Shown here one piece after another: positions 7,689 through 14,807 of a DNA stretch of 35,180 nucleotides (position 1 is its first letter; the number at the start of each line of letters is the position of its first letter). The notes beneath the pieces were generated by a model. That model was not told the origin of the DNA. It worked only from the letters and a program-made list of their open reading frames with translations, and searched no databases. The position numbers were made by a program, and so were the translations under genes. Origin of the DNA: Treponema sp. (GTDB lineage Bacteria > Spirochaetota > Spirochaetia > Treponematales > Treponemataceae); assembly GCA_024696155.1 (NCBI GenBank), contig JAILHD010000161.1, forward strand, positions 1 through 35,180, given 5' to 3'.

Positions 7689-8884
7689 GATTTTGCACAT
7701 TACCTTTTATTAATATTTTAGGAAAGAAAGGACGTAGCGCAGCCTTATTTGTTTTTGCTTTTCTTCTTTCTTTTTCAATTTTTGGCGGAGCAATAATTCT
7801 TTCTAGTCTTAGAAACGGACTTAAAAGCCTTGAACAAAGACTCGGTGCAGACATAATTGTTGTTCCCTACGAGGCCCGTACTAAAGTTAATGCAGATACA
7901 ATTTTAAATCAGGGAAACAGAACATATTTTTATATGCCAGGTTCAACCCTTGGTAAGATTGCTAAAATCGAGGGTGTTGAAAAGTTATCTCCTCAGATTT
8001 ATATGTGTTCCATGAACGCAGGCTGCTGTTCAGTATCTCTTCAGCTGATTGGATTTGATCCTGATACAGATTTTACAATTCAACCCTGGGTTAGACAAAG
8101 TTTTTCGGGAACTCTTAAAACCGGTGATATTCTTATTGGAAGCAAAGTTACGCTTACTTCCAGCAGAAATCTCAAATTTTTTGATCGACTATGGAACATT
8201 GCCGCACAACTTGAAGAAACAGGAACAGGACTTGATAACGCAGTATTTGCAAATATAGAAACAATTCGTCAGATGATGGATGCCGCCGACAAACTCAACT
8301 GGAGTTTTACAGACAAAAAATACGCAGACGGAATGATTTCAACGGTCATGGTAAAAGTTCAAGATGGCTACGATATTGATTCAGTTGCAAGTCTTATTCA
8401 AAGACGCATAAAAAGAATCCAGGTTGTAAAAGCAAAAAATATGACAAGCGGAATTGCAAACAGTCTTTCCAATGTTTCAAAAATTATCGGAATACTTACA
8501 ATTATCGTCTGGTTTTTGTGCCTTATAATTTTAATTGTAGTTTCAACTTTGATTATAGGTGAACGCAAAAAAGAATTTGCGGTTTTACGGATAATTGGTG
8601 CAAGCAGAAGAAAATTAAGTTTTCTTGCAATGTCAGAATCCGTAATTTTGAATACGGCTGGTGGACTCTGCGGAATAATATTCGCTCTGATTCTTATCAT
8701 TCCCTTCCATTCTCTAATCAAAAGTGCAATCGGACTTCCCTTTCTGCTCCCGCCAGCAACAATAATTTTTGTAATGTTCATACTGACTCTTGTTCTTTCT
8801 ATTTTATGCGGCTGTATTACTTCAAGTTATGCGGCTCATAAAATTGCACAAGTAGATACAGGAACAATAATTCGCGAAGGCTAA
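7685..8884 (+). CDS. FtsX/MacB-type ABC permease 3
   Basis: A 399-aa FtsX-fold permease: N-terminal membrane segment (about 17-40), periplasmic domain (about 42-255) and three C-terminal segments (about 262-390). The coupling motif GERKKEFAVLRIIGAS matches the family. The ATG overlaps the DUF4418 stop (ATGA), and no clear Shine-Dalgarno is visible, so translation is likely coupled. Its ATPase follows 17 nt downstream. The periplasmic domain contains a Cys-x-Met-Asn-x-x-Cys-Cys cluster (near residues 103-109), absent from permeases 1 and 2, which could bind metal or form a disulfide. Confidence 0.86.
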   Translation: MRFCTLPFINILGKKGRSAALFVFAFLLSFSIFGGAIILSSLRNGLKSLEQRLGADIIVVPYEARTKVNADTILNQGNRTYFYMPGSTLGKIAKIEGVEKLSPQIYMCSMNAGCCSVSLQLIGFDPDTDFTIQPWVRQSFSGTLKTGDILIGSKVTLTSSRNLKFFDRLWNIAAQLEETGTGLDNAVFANIETIRQMMDAADKLNWSFTDKKYADGMISTVMVKVQDGYDIDSVASLIQRRIKRIQVVKAKNMTSGIANSLSNVSKIIGILTIIVWFLCLIILIVVSTLIIGERKKEFAVLRIIGASRRKLSFLAMSESVILNTAGGLCGIIFALILIIPFHSLIKSAIGLPFLLPPATIIFVMFILTLVLSILCGCITSSYAAHKIAQVDTGTIIREG

Positions 8885-8901
8885 TTTTTTAGAAGGAAAA
8901 T

Positions 8902-9573
8902 ATGATATTAAAAGCAGTTCAAATAAATAAAAAATATCCACGTCCAACAAAGCTTGCAAGTCACTTTGAGGCAGTAAAGACAACTGATTTTTCTCTGGAA
9001 AAAGGAAAACTCACAGAAATTACAGGAAGATCTGGCAGCGGAAAAAGTACACTTCTTTATATGATGTCAGGACTTTTAACACCCTCTGCGGGAAATATTT
9101 TTCTTGACCAAACAGATATTTATTCACTTTCTGATGAAAAACTTGCAAAACTCAGAAACAAAAACTTTGGTGTTATTCCTCAGGGACAAACAGGTCTCTT
9201 TGCACTTACAGTTCTTCAAAATGTTTTATGCCCTGCAGCAATTTTTGGAAAAACTGATAAATATCAAAATCGTGCCATGGAACTTCTTGATATGGTAGGA
9301 ATATTAAATCTAAAAGATGCAAAAATGAATGAACTTAGCGGTGGCGAAATGAGGCGTATGTCTATTGCCAGAGCTCTGCTAATGGATCCTGACTTTATTT
9401 TTGCAGACGAACCTACAGACGATTTGGACGATGAGAATACAGAACAGGTTTTAAAGCTTCTTAGAAAAACTTGTGATAATGGAAAATCCGTTATTCTGGT
9501 TACACACGAACAGTCCGCAAAAAAATATGCAGATCAGATTTTTAATATGGATGGCGGAAGTTTTAAGTCTTAA
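8902..9573 (+). CDS. ABC ATPase, LolD/MacB type, partner of permease 3
   Basis: A 223-aa ATPase with Walker A GRSGSGKS (42-49), Q-loop IPQGQT, signature LSGGEMRR, Walker B FIFADEPTDDLD and switch VTHE. The Walker B Glu is present, but the usual Gly-Asn before LD in this group is Asp-Asp here. Otherwise the catalytic set is complete, so it should be active. RBS AGAAGG precedes the ATG. It is the last gene of the iron operon; the convergent flavoenzyme gene ends 9 nt further on, and I see no convincing T-tract terminator between them. Confidence 0.9.
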   Translation: MILKAVQINKKYPRPTKLASHFEAVKTTDFSLEKGKLTEITGRSGSGKSTLLYMMSGLLTPSAGNIFLDQTDIYSLSDEKLAKLRNKNFGVIPQGQTGLFALTVLQNVLCPAAIFGKTDKYQNRAMELLDMVGILNLKDAKMNELSGGEMRRMSIARALLMDPDFIFADEPTDDLDDENTEQVLKLLRKTCDNGKSVILVTHEQSAKKYADQIFNMDGGSFKS

Positions 9574-9582
9574 TAAAAATAC

Positions 9583-11319
9583 TTAATCATTCATATCCTG
9601 CAAAGCAGAATCTGCAGCAATTTTTCCAAAAATGGTGATGTCGGCAATGGAATTTCCTCCAAGTCGATTATCACCATGAACACCGCCTGTAACTTCTCCT
9701 GCCGCGTAAAGGCAAGGAACAATAGAACCATCGTTTTTAATTACCTGTGCTCTTTCATTAATTGCAATACCTCCCATCGTGTGATGAATGGCAGGTTCAA
9801 TTTCTACGGCGTAATAAGGGCCTTTAGAAAGGCTGACAGCCAGATTACTTCTTCCAAATTCATCTTTTCCTTTTTCAAATCCCTGATTGTATTTATTGAC
9901 AGTAGCTTGAAGAACAGAACCTTCCATTCCAAGTTTATTTGCAATTTCTTCAATAGAATTGCCACTTACAAGAAGACCTTTTTTATCATAATCTTCTATT
10001 GACTTTAAGGATTTTCTTACCGCCTGATTAAAAAAGATATAAGCGCGTTTTTCTGGTAAAGAAAGAACAGCTGCCGAAGTTACATCACGGGTAGCAAGTT
10101 CATTTACAAAACGCTTCCCAAGATGACTTATCATAATTGCACCGTTTCCTCTTACGGCTTCTGTAATTAAAATTCCGCGTCCCGGCACTACAGTAGGATG
10201 TGTTTGAATTTCATTCATCAAATTCAACTTTGCATCAAATTTTTCTACCCAGAAAAATGCATCGCCTCTTGTAGTTGGAACGTTTGTTGTTGCAAAGCCT
10301 TTTAGATCCGGGCGGTATTTTTCTACCATTTCAGCATTAGCTCCAAAACCACCTGTCGCTATAATCACTGCTTTACAAAAAATCTGATACTCCCCTGCTT
10401 CGTTCTTTACTCTTACACCAACTGCACGTCCATTCTCTTCTATAATATCTGTAACCGAATTATTAAAACGAATTTCTGCACCAGCATTTTTTGCAGCATC
10501 GTACAATTTTGGAATAAGATGAGTACCTATTGCCTGACCGCCAAGCGGTCTATGAGTTCTTTTATTGGTTGAACCACCCATAAGTCCTACATCACTCAAA
10601 TCAGCTTTAATATCATCCCCCATAAGCCAGTCAACAATGCCACTTGATTTTTCTACAAGCACTTTTACAAGTTCTTTAGAGTTTTTGTTATGACCGCCCC
10701 TTATTGTATCCTCATAAAACTGTGCATTCGAATCTTCAATTCCAAGCCGTCTCTGAACAGCTGTCTCGCTAGCATTCAAACCACCAGTAGCAGAAGTTGT
10801 ATTTCCACCGGGAATTCCAGCTTTTTCTAGCACCAGTACCTGAGCTCCATTTAATGCAGCTTCTGTTGCAGCCGTAAGCCCAGCTCCTCCCGCACCTATA
10901 ACTACAATATCAGTATGAGAATCTGCATATTTTAATCCTGCTTCAATAATTCCATGAGAAGCTTCTATAGCTGACTGAAGTGCCGAAATCATTCCGTTAG
11001 AAGTAAGCGTTGCTCCAGATACAGCATCTAATTCTGTATTTCCATTATTCTTTAAAAAGTATTCAATAAATTCCTTTTCAACAGGAACTCCAATATCATT
11101 TGTTTCTGACTGTTCAACTATTTTTGCACTGTTTATTTTTCCATCTAATACAGATATTTCAACAACAATCGGACCATTTCTTCCGGCCCCTCTCCCCTGA
11201 AAAACACCATCAGAAAGTAAGTTTGCAGGATGTTTACTACAACATGAAAAACATATTGTAAGAAGCAATCCTTTAAAAATTTTTTTTATAATTTCAAAGT
11301 ATTTATTAATCAAGTGCAT
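9583..11319 (-). CDS. FMN/FAD fumarate reductase-like extracytoplasmic flavoprotein
   Basis: A 578-aa flavoenzyme. Residues 1-27 look like a lipoprotein or export signal ending in FSCC. An FMN-binding domain follows with DAVSGAT (98-104), where Thr104 is the expected covalent flavin site. From about 133 the flavocytochrome c/fumarate reductase fold begins, with the dinucleotide motif VVIGAGGAGLTA. His374, Thr386, Glu387, Arg411, His512 and Arg552 have the same spacing as His365, Thr377, Glu378, Arg402, His504 and Arg544 of Shewanella Fcc3, so true fumarate reduction is likely; urocanate or another acceptor remains possible. No CxxCH haem motif is present, so FMN probably replaces haem as electron carrier. 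RBS AGAGG precedes the start. A promoter and an iron-regulon-type palindrome lie upstream, tying it to the neighbouring iron genes. Confidence 0.88.
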   Translation of the reverse strand: MHLINKYFEIIKKIFKGLLLTICFSCCSKHPANLLSDGVFQGRGAGRNGPIVVEISVLDGKINSAKIVEQSETNDIGVPVEKEFIEYFLKNNGNTELDAVSGATLTSNGMISALQSAIEASHGIIEAGLKYADSHTDIVVIGAGGAGLTAATEAALNGAQVLVLEKAGIPGGNTTSATGGLNASETAVQRRLGIEDSNAQFYEDTIRGGHNKNSKELVKVLVEKSSGIVDWLMGDDIKADLSDVGLMGGSTNKRTHRPLGGQAIGTHLIPKLYDAAKNAGAEIRFNNSVTDIIEENGRAVGVRVKNEAGEYQIFCKAVIIATGGFGANAEMVEKYRPDLKGFATTNVPTTRGDAFFWVEKFDAKLNLMNEIQTHPTVVPGRGILITEAVRGNGAIMISHLGKRFVNELATRDVTSAAVLSLPEKRAYIFFNQAVRKSLKSIEDYDKKGLLVSGNSIEEIANKLGMEGSVLQATVNKYNQGFEKGKDEFGRSNLAVSLSKGPYYAVEIEPAIHHTMGGIAINERAQVIKNDGSIVPCLYAAGEVTGGVHGDNRLGGNSIADITIFGKIAADSALQDMND

Positions 11320-11339
11320 TTAAAACCTCTTTAAGCTAT

Positions 11340-11355
11340 GTTAGTCATAACTTAC
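11340..11355. promoter_or_regulatory. palindromic operator, iron-regulon type, copy 3 (flavoenzyme gene)
   Basis: GTTAGT-CATA-ACTTAC has one half-site mismatch to the perfect copy at 470-485. It lies just downstream of the minus-strand -10 (11363-11368), where a bound repressor would cover the transcription start. Confidence 0.6.
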
Positions 11356-11362
11356 AATTATA

Positions 11363-11390
11363 TTTATACTACTTTTTTGATTTTTTTCAA
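11363..11390 (-). promoter_or_regulatory. candidate promoter of the flavoenzyme gene
   Basis: On the minus strand TTGAAA (11390-11385) and TATAAA (11368-11363) are separated by 16 nt, about 44 nt upstream of the start codon. Confidence 0.5.
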
Positions 11391-11430
11391 ACTGTCTTAA
11401 TTCAAATATAAGAAATGTATTAACAATTTT

Positions 11431-11446
11431 GTTAGTTTATGCTACC
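11431..11446. promoter_or_regulatory. palindromic operator, iron-regulon type, copy 4 (feo)
   Basis: GTTAGT-TTAT-GCTACC has a perfect left half and four of six matches in the right half. It is the most degenerate copy, supported mainly by its neighbours 21 and 45 bp downstream. Confidence 0.4.
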
Positions 11447-11451
11447 TTAAT

Positions 11452-11467
11452 GTTAGTTAAATCTAAC
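11452..11467. promoter_or_regulatory. palindromic operator, iron-regulon type, copy 5 (feo)
   Basis: GTTAGT-TAAA-TCTAAC has one half-site mismatch to the 470-485 palindrome. It lies 78 bp upstream of the first feoA. Confidence 0.6.
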
Positions 11468-11475
11468 CTAGAGCA

Positions 11476-11491
11476 ATTAGATTTATCTAAC
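11476..11491. promoter_or_regulatory. palindromic operator, iron-regulon type, copy 6 (feo)
   Basis: ATTAGA-TTTA-TCTAAC contains the perfect inner palindrome TTAGAT-TT-ATCTAA. It begins 24 bp after copy 5. Three tandem sites would suit cooperative binding upstream of feo. Confidence 0.55.
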
Positions 11492-11544
11492 ATTAATTCT
11501 GGTATAGACAATTTTTATAGCATATTAATAGGAGTCTCATTTTG

Positions 11545-11754
11545 ATGCCATTATCATTTGCAAAAGTCGGTGAAGAAAATATCATCAGAAAAATCACAGG
11601 AAATGATGAAGTTCGTCGACACCTTGAAAACCTCGGCTTTGTCGCAGGGGCAAATGTTTCAATTGTAAATTCCCTTGCAGGAAACGTAATCGTAAAAGTA
11701 AAAGATTCTAGAGTTGCCATAAACGAAGATATGGCACGCCGCATTATGATTTAA
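11545..11754 (+). CDS. feoA: FeoA-type ferrous iron transport protein, first copy
   Basis: A 69-aa SH3-like FeoA protein beginning MPLSFAKVGEE, with HLENLGFVAGA and the ending SRVAINEDMARRI, all typical of FeoA. FeoA is a small cytosolic partner of FeoB. The ATG at 11545 lies 10 nt after AGGAG (11530-11534); an in-frame TTG directly before it (11542) is an alternative start with 7-nt spacing. It begins the feo operon, 55 nt before a second feoA. Confidence 0.9.
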   Translation: MPLSFAKVGEENIIRKITGNDEVRRHLENLGFVAGANVSIVNSLAGNVIVKVKDSRVAINEDMARRIMI

Positions 11755-11809
11755 CATAAAACAAATCAATCAGAATAAGTTCAAATAGTTTTTTATAGGA
11801 GTTATATAG

Positions 11810-12031
11810 ATGAAAACTTTACGTGAAGTAAAAATTGGAGAAACCGTTAAGGTTGTAAAACTCCATGGCGAAGGTGCGGTAAAACGCAGAATTATGGATA
11901 TGGGCGTAACAAAGGGCGTAGAAATTTACGTTCGCAAGGTCGCTCCACTTGGAGACCCTGTTGAAGTTACTGTTCGCGGCTATGAGCTTTCTCTTAGAAA
12001 AGCAGACGCAGAAATGATTGAAGTTGAGTAG
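11810..12031 (+). CDS. feoA: FeoA-type ferrous iron transport protein, second copy
   Basis: A 73-aa FeoA paralogue with the second common FeoA pattern: KIGETVKVVKLHGEGAVKRR, MDMGVTKGVEIYV, a PLGDPVEVTVRGYELSLRK segment and a C-terminal acidic end. RBS AGGAG (11799-11803) precedes the ATG by 6 nt. It is 11 nt upstream of feoB, so it is the copy most tightly coupled with the permease. Two diverged feoA genes before one feoB are common in anaerobes; each may contact a different face of FeoB. Confidence 0.93.
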   Translation: MKTLREVKIGETVKVVKLHGEGAVKRRIMDMGVTKGVEIYVRKVAPLGDPVEVTVRGYELSLRKADAEMIEVE

Positions 12032-12042
12032 GAGAAAATAAA

Positions 12043-14424
12043 ATGGCTGAAAAAATTAGAATTGCACTTGCAGGAAACCCAAACTGTGGTAAAACAACCC
12101 TTTTTAATGCACTTACAGGTTCAAATCAGTTTGTAGGAAACTGGCCTGGAGTAACTGTAGAAAAAAAGGAAGGTAAACTTAAAAAATATGATGATGTTGT
12201 AATTACTGACCTTCCTGGTATTTACTCTCTTTCTCCATATACTCTGGAAGAAGTTGTAGCCCGCAATTATCTTATTGGCGAGCGTCCTGAAGCAATTTTG
12301 AACATTGTAGACGGAACAAACCTTGAGCGAAACCTTTATCTTACAACCCAGCTTGTTGAACTTGGCATTCCTGTTGTAATTGCCCTCAACATGATGGATC
12401 TTGTCAAGAAAAACGGTGACAAAATTGATGTAGCTGAACTTTCACGTCAGCTTGGCTGTAAAATCGTAGAGATTTCTGCACTTAAAGGCGACGGCGTTAT
12501 GCAGGCTGCAGAAGAGGCAATTAAGGCTGCAAAAAACGTAAAGACAGTGCCTCAGCATACCTTTAGCGGAGCTGTTGAACATGCTCTTGCCCACATTGAA
12601 GAAGCTGTTGTTCACAATATGAGCGAAGAACAGCAGAGATGGTACGCAATTAAGATTTTTGAGCGCGATGATAAGGTTTACGAACAGCTTAATCTTAAAA
12701 AAGAAACACTTTCTCATATTGAAGCAGATATTGCAGCTGCAGAAAAAGAACTTGATGATGATGCAGAAAGCATTATTACAAATGAACGCTATATCTACAT
12801 CGCAGGAATTCTTAAATCAAGTTACAAAAAACACAATGCAGGAGCCCTTACAAACTCAGATAAGATTGACCGCATTGTAACAAACCGCTGGCTTGGTCTT
12901 CCAATTTTTGCTGCAATCATGTTCCTGGTTTACTGGATTTCTATGGTTGGTGTTGGTGCTATGGCTACCGACTGGGCAAACGACGGGCTCTTTGGTGACG
13001 GATACCATCTGTTTGGAATTGGAACAGGCGCTTATGAAGAAGCCGCAGAAGAATACGGTGATACTCTAGCAATTCTGGAAGCCCTTGAAGCCGGCGAAAC
13101 TACTTACGTCGTAGAAGATGAAGAAACTCTTGAACTTTCTGATCCTATTGAAATTACTGATGAAATGGTAGAAGAAGCTCAGGCTATGGCAGAAAAATAT
13201 GGCGAAGAAGGCCCTGCTCCAGAGGATTACGGAATTTGGGTTCCTGGTATTCCTGTTCTTATTGGAAACCTTCTTGAAAGTATCGACTGTGCTGAATGGC
13301 TTTCTGGTCTTATTCTTGACGGTATTGTTGCAGGTTGTGGTGCAGTTCTTGGCTTTGTGCCTCAGATGCTGGTTCTCTTCCTCTTACTTGCATTCCTTGA
13401 AGCCTGCGGTTACATGGCTCGTATTGCCTTTGTACTTGACCGTATATTCCGCAAGTTCGGACTTTCCGGAAAATCCTTTATTCCTATGCTTGTAGGAACC
13501 GGTTGTGGTGTTCCTGGCATTATGGCAAGCCGTACAATTGAAAACGAGCGTGACCGCCGCATGACAATCATGACAACAACCTTTATTCCTTGTGGAGCAA
13601 AGGTTCCATTCATCGCTATGATTGCTGGTGCAATTTTCAGCGGTTCTGCCTGGGTTGCAACTTCTGCTTACTTTATTGGTATGGCGGCAATCATCATTTC
13701 TGGTGTAATGCTTAAAAAGACAAAAATGTTTGCAGGTCAGCCAGCTCCATTTGTAATGGAACTTCCAGCTTACCACATGCCTACTCTTGGAAACGTACTC
13801 CGCTCAATGTGGGAACGCGGCTGGTCATTCATTAAAAAGGCCGGAACAATCATCATGCTTTCTACAATCGTAGTATGGTTTACATCATTCTTTGGCTGGG
13901 CAGATGACGGCTTCAGAATGCTTGCAGAAGACGAACTTGACGCTTCTATTCTTGCAAAAATCGGTGGAGCAATTGCCTGGATTTTCAGTCCTCTTGGATG
14001 GGGAAACTGGCAGGCAACAGTTGCTTCTATCACAGGTCTTGTAGCAAAGGAGAACATCGTTGGTACAATGGGTATTTTGTACGGCGGCGGAGAACTTTCT
14101 ACCTACCAGACTCTTGCACAGAACTTTACAAACATAACAGGCTTCTCATTCCTGGTATTCAACCTTCTTTGCGCTCCTTGTTTTGCTGCAATTGGTGCCA
14201 TCAAGCGCGAGATGAACAATACAAAATGGACCTGGTTTGCAATTGCTTACCAGTGTGGATTTGCTTACGCAATCGCTCTTATGGTAAATCAGTTTGGAAA
14301 ACTCTTTACAGGAAGCGTAAACGTAATTGGAACTATCTTTGCTCTTGCCGTGCTTTGCGGTATGATTTACATGCTTTTCTTCAAAAAGTACAGCGAAGCA
14401 ACAAAACTTGGAGACGTTAAATAA
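12043..14424 (+). CDS. feoB: FeoB ferrous iron permease with G-protein domain
   Basis: A 793-aa Fe2+ transporter. The N-terminal G domain has the P-loop GNPNCGKT (11-18), the FeoB switch GNWPGVTVE, DLPG and NMMD. A helical regulatory domain follows, then the polytopic membrane domain from about residue 285. The two gate regions are present: CGYMARIAFVLDR followed by MLVGTGCGVPG, and TTFIPCGAKVPF. Between the first two membrane segments (about 311-405) lies an Asp/Glu-rich exposed loop, longer than in E. coli FeoB but seen, from memory, in other anaerobes. RBS AGGAG precedes the ATG. It is translationally coupled to the tiny Cys-rich gene that follows, and is expected to be controlled by the palindromes upstream of feoA. 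Confidence 0.97.
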   Translation: MAEKIRIALAGNPNCGKTTLFNALTGSNQFVGNWPGVTVEKKEGKLKKYDDVVITDLPGIYSLSPYTLEEVVARNYLIGERPEAILNIVDGTNLERNLYLTTQLVELGIPVVIALNMMDLVKKNGDKIDVAELSRQLGCKIVEISALKGDGVMQAAEEAIKAAKNVKTVPQHTFSGAVEHALAHIEEAVVHNMSEEQQRWYAIKIFERDDKVYEQLNLKKETLSHIEADIAAAEKELDDDAESIITNERYIYIAGILKSSYKKHNAGALTNSDKIDRIVTNRWLGLPIFAAIMFLVYWISMVGVGAMATDWANDGLFGDGYHLFGIGTGAYEEAAEEYGDTLAILEALEAGETTYVVEDEETLELSDPIEITDEMVEEAQAMAEKYGEEGPAPEDYGIWVPGIPVLIGNLLESIDCAEWLSGLILDGIVAGCGAVLGFVPQMLVLFLLLAFLEACGYMARIAFVLDRIFRKFGLSGKSFIPMLVGTGCGVPGIMASRTIENERDRRMTIMTTTFIPCGAKVPFIAMIAGAIFSGSAWVATSAYFIGMAAIIISGVMLKKTKMFAGQPAPFVMELPAYHMPTLGNVLRSMWERGWSFIKKAGTIIMLSTIVVWFTSFFGWADDGFRMLAEDELDASILAKIGGAIAWIFSPLGWGNWQATVASITGLVAKENIVGTMGILYGGGELSTYQTLAQNFTNITGFSFLVFNLLCAPCFAAIGAIKREMNNTKWTWFAIAYQCGFAYAIALMVNQFGKLFTGSVNVIGTIFALAVLCGMIYMLFFKKYSEATKLGDVK

Positions 14425-14567
14425 TGTCAACTTTAATCGTAGGTATAATTCTGGCAGCTGTAGTTGCACTAGTTGTCAGAAACTTGATAAAGAACAAGAC
14501 CCACGGAAAATCTTCGTGCGGTTGTGGATGCAGTTCCTGCGGCTCTGGCTGTAATTGCAGTAAATAG
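14424..14567 (+). CDS. FeoB-associated Cys-rich membrane protein, 47 aa
   Basis: A 47-aa protein whose ATG shares its first base with the last base of the feoB stop (TAATG). Residues 3-18 are a single membrane helix, followed by a short basic stretch and a tail with six cysteines between residues 32 and 45 (CGCGC, then C, then CNC). This is the pattern of the small FeoB-associated Cys-rich membrane proteins found in many anaerobes, in the position occupied by FeoC in enterobacteria. It may bind iron or an Fe-S cluster at the cytoplasmic exit of FeoB; that is inference. A terminator follows. Confidence 0.85.
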   Translation: MSTLIVGIILAAVVALVVRNLIKNKTHGKSSCGCGCSSCGSGCNCSK

Positions 14568-14575
14568 TTAAAAAG

Positions 14576-14609
14576 AAAAAGGACACGATTCAAATCGCGT
14601 CCTTTTTTT
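14576..14609. terminator. bidirectional intrinsic terminator between feo and asnS
   Basis: GGAC-A-CGAT pairs with ATCG-C-GTCC (14581-14602), with one internal mismatch and a tight loop. A runs precede it (14570-14580) and seven Ts follow, so it can end feo transcription on the plus strand and, further downstream, asnS transcription on the minus strand. Confidence 0.88.
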
Positions 14610-14634
14610 ATGCCTTGCTAAAACTTAGAAATCT

Positions 14635-14683
14635 GCAGCGGTTAATAACTGCCATTAAAAATGTAAGTTCAACGAACCGCTGC
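14635..14683. repeat. inverted repeat GCAGCGGTT/AACCGCTGC
   Basis: Perfect 9-bp arms at 14635-14643 and 14675-14683 are separated by 31 nt. This is the first of several palindromes in the feo-asnS spacer. Confidence 0.6.
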
Positions 14684-14684
14684 T

Positions 14685-14707
14685 CACCTTACGCGCTGCG
14701 TAAGGTG
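14685..14707. repeat. perfect hairpin CACCTTACGC-GCT-GCGTAAGGTG
   Basis: Ten-base arms with a three-base loop and no T tract. It is 1 nt after the previous inverted repeat. It could be an mRNA 3'-end stabiliser for asnS or a REP-like element. Confidence 0.7.
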
Positions 14708-14719
14708 CTTATAATGTTT

Positions 14720-14761
14720 CTAGAAATCTGCTAACTTTGGTGCACGTGGATATGGGATAAG
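14720..14761 (-). pseudogene. vestige of a second AsnS C-terminus
   Basis: Read on the minus strand this encodes LIPYPRAPKLADF and a TAG stop. From the second residue it is identical to the last 12 residues of the intact AsnS that ends at 14808, yet 9 of those 12 codons differ synonymously. That pattern means the fragment descends from a coding asnS homologue and is not a fresh duplication. No further AsnS homology is visible upstream of it. A weaker echo, reading AADF and TAA (14625-14639), shares the 11-mer TAGAAATCTGC with it. Confidence 0.72.
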
Positions 14762-14763
14762 TC

Positions 14764-14803
14764 GCACGCAAGCGTGCTTACCAAGTTTCCTTACGGAAAC
14801 TTG
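14764..14803. repeat. two adjacent hairpins after the asnS stop
   Basis: GCACGC-AA-GCGTGC (14764-14777) and CAAGTTTCC-TTAC-GGAAACTTG (14782-14803) are both perfect. The second begins 4 nt past the asnS stop codon. Neither has a T tract, so they look like mRNA 3'-end structures or short palindromic repeats, not terminators. Confidence 0.65.
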
Positions 14804-14807
14804 CGCA

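Noticed and set aside
9554..9585. TTAAGT/ACTTAA inverted repeat between the second ATPase and the flavoenzyme gene as a terminator
   Set aside because: The stem is short and only A/T rich, with no T run on either strand.
9583..11319. Multihaem flavocytochrome c
   Set aside because: No CxxCH haem-binding motif occurs anywhere in the protein; the N-terminal module is FMN-binding.
11431..11491. CRISPR-like direct repeats upstream of feo
   Set aside because: The repeated units are palindromic operators of 16 bp with short irregular spacing, not repeat-spacer arrays.
13384..13776. Long antisense frames inside feoB (and others inside asnS, asnA, cheB and the HD-GYP gene)
   Set aside because: They are shadows of strongly conserved genes, with no ribosome binding site, signal or recognisable domain.
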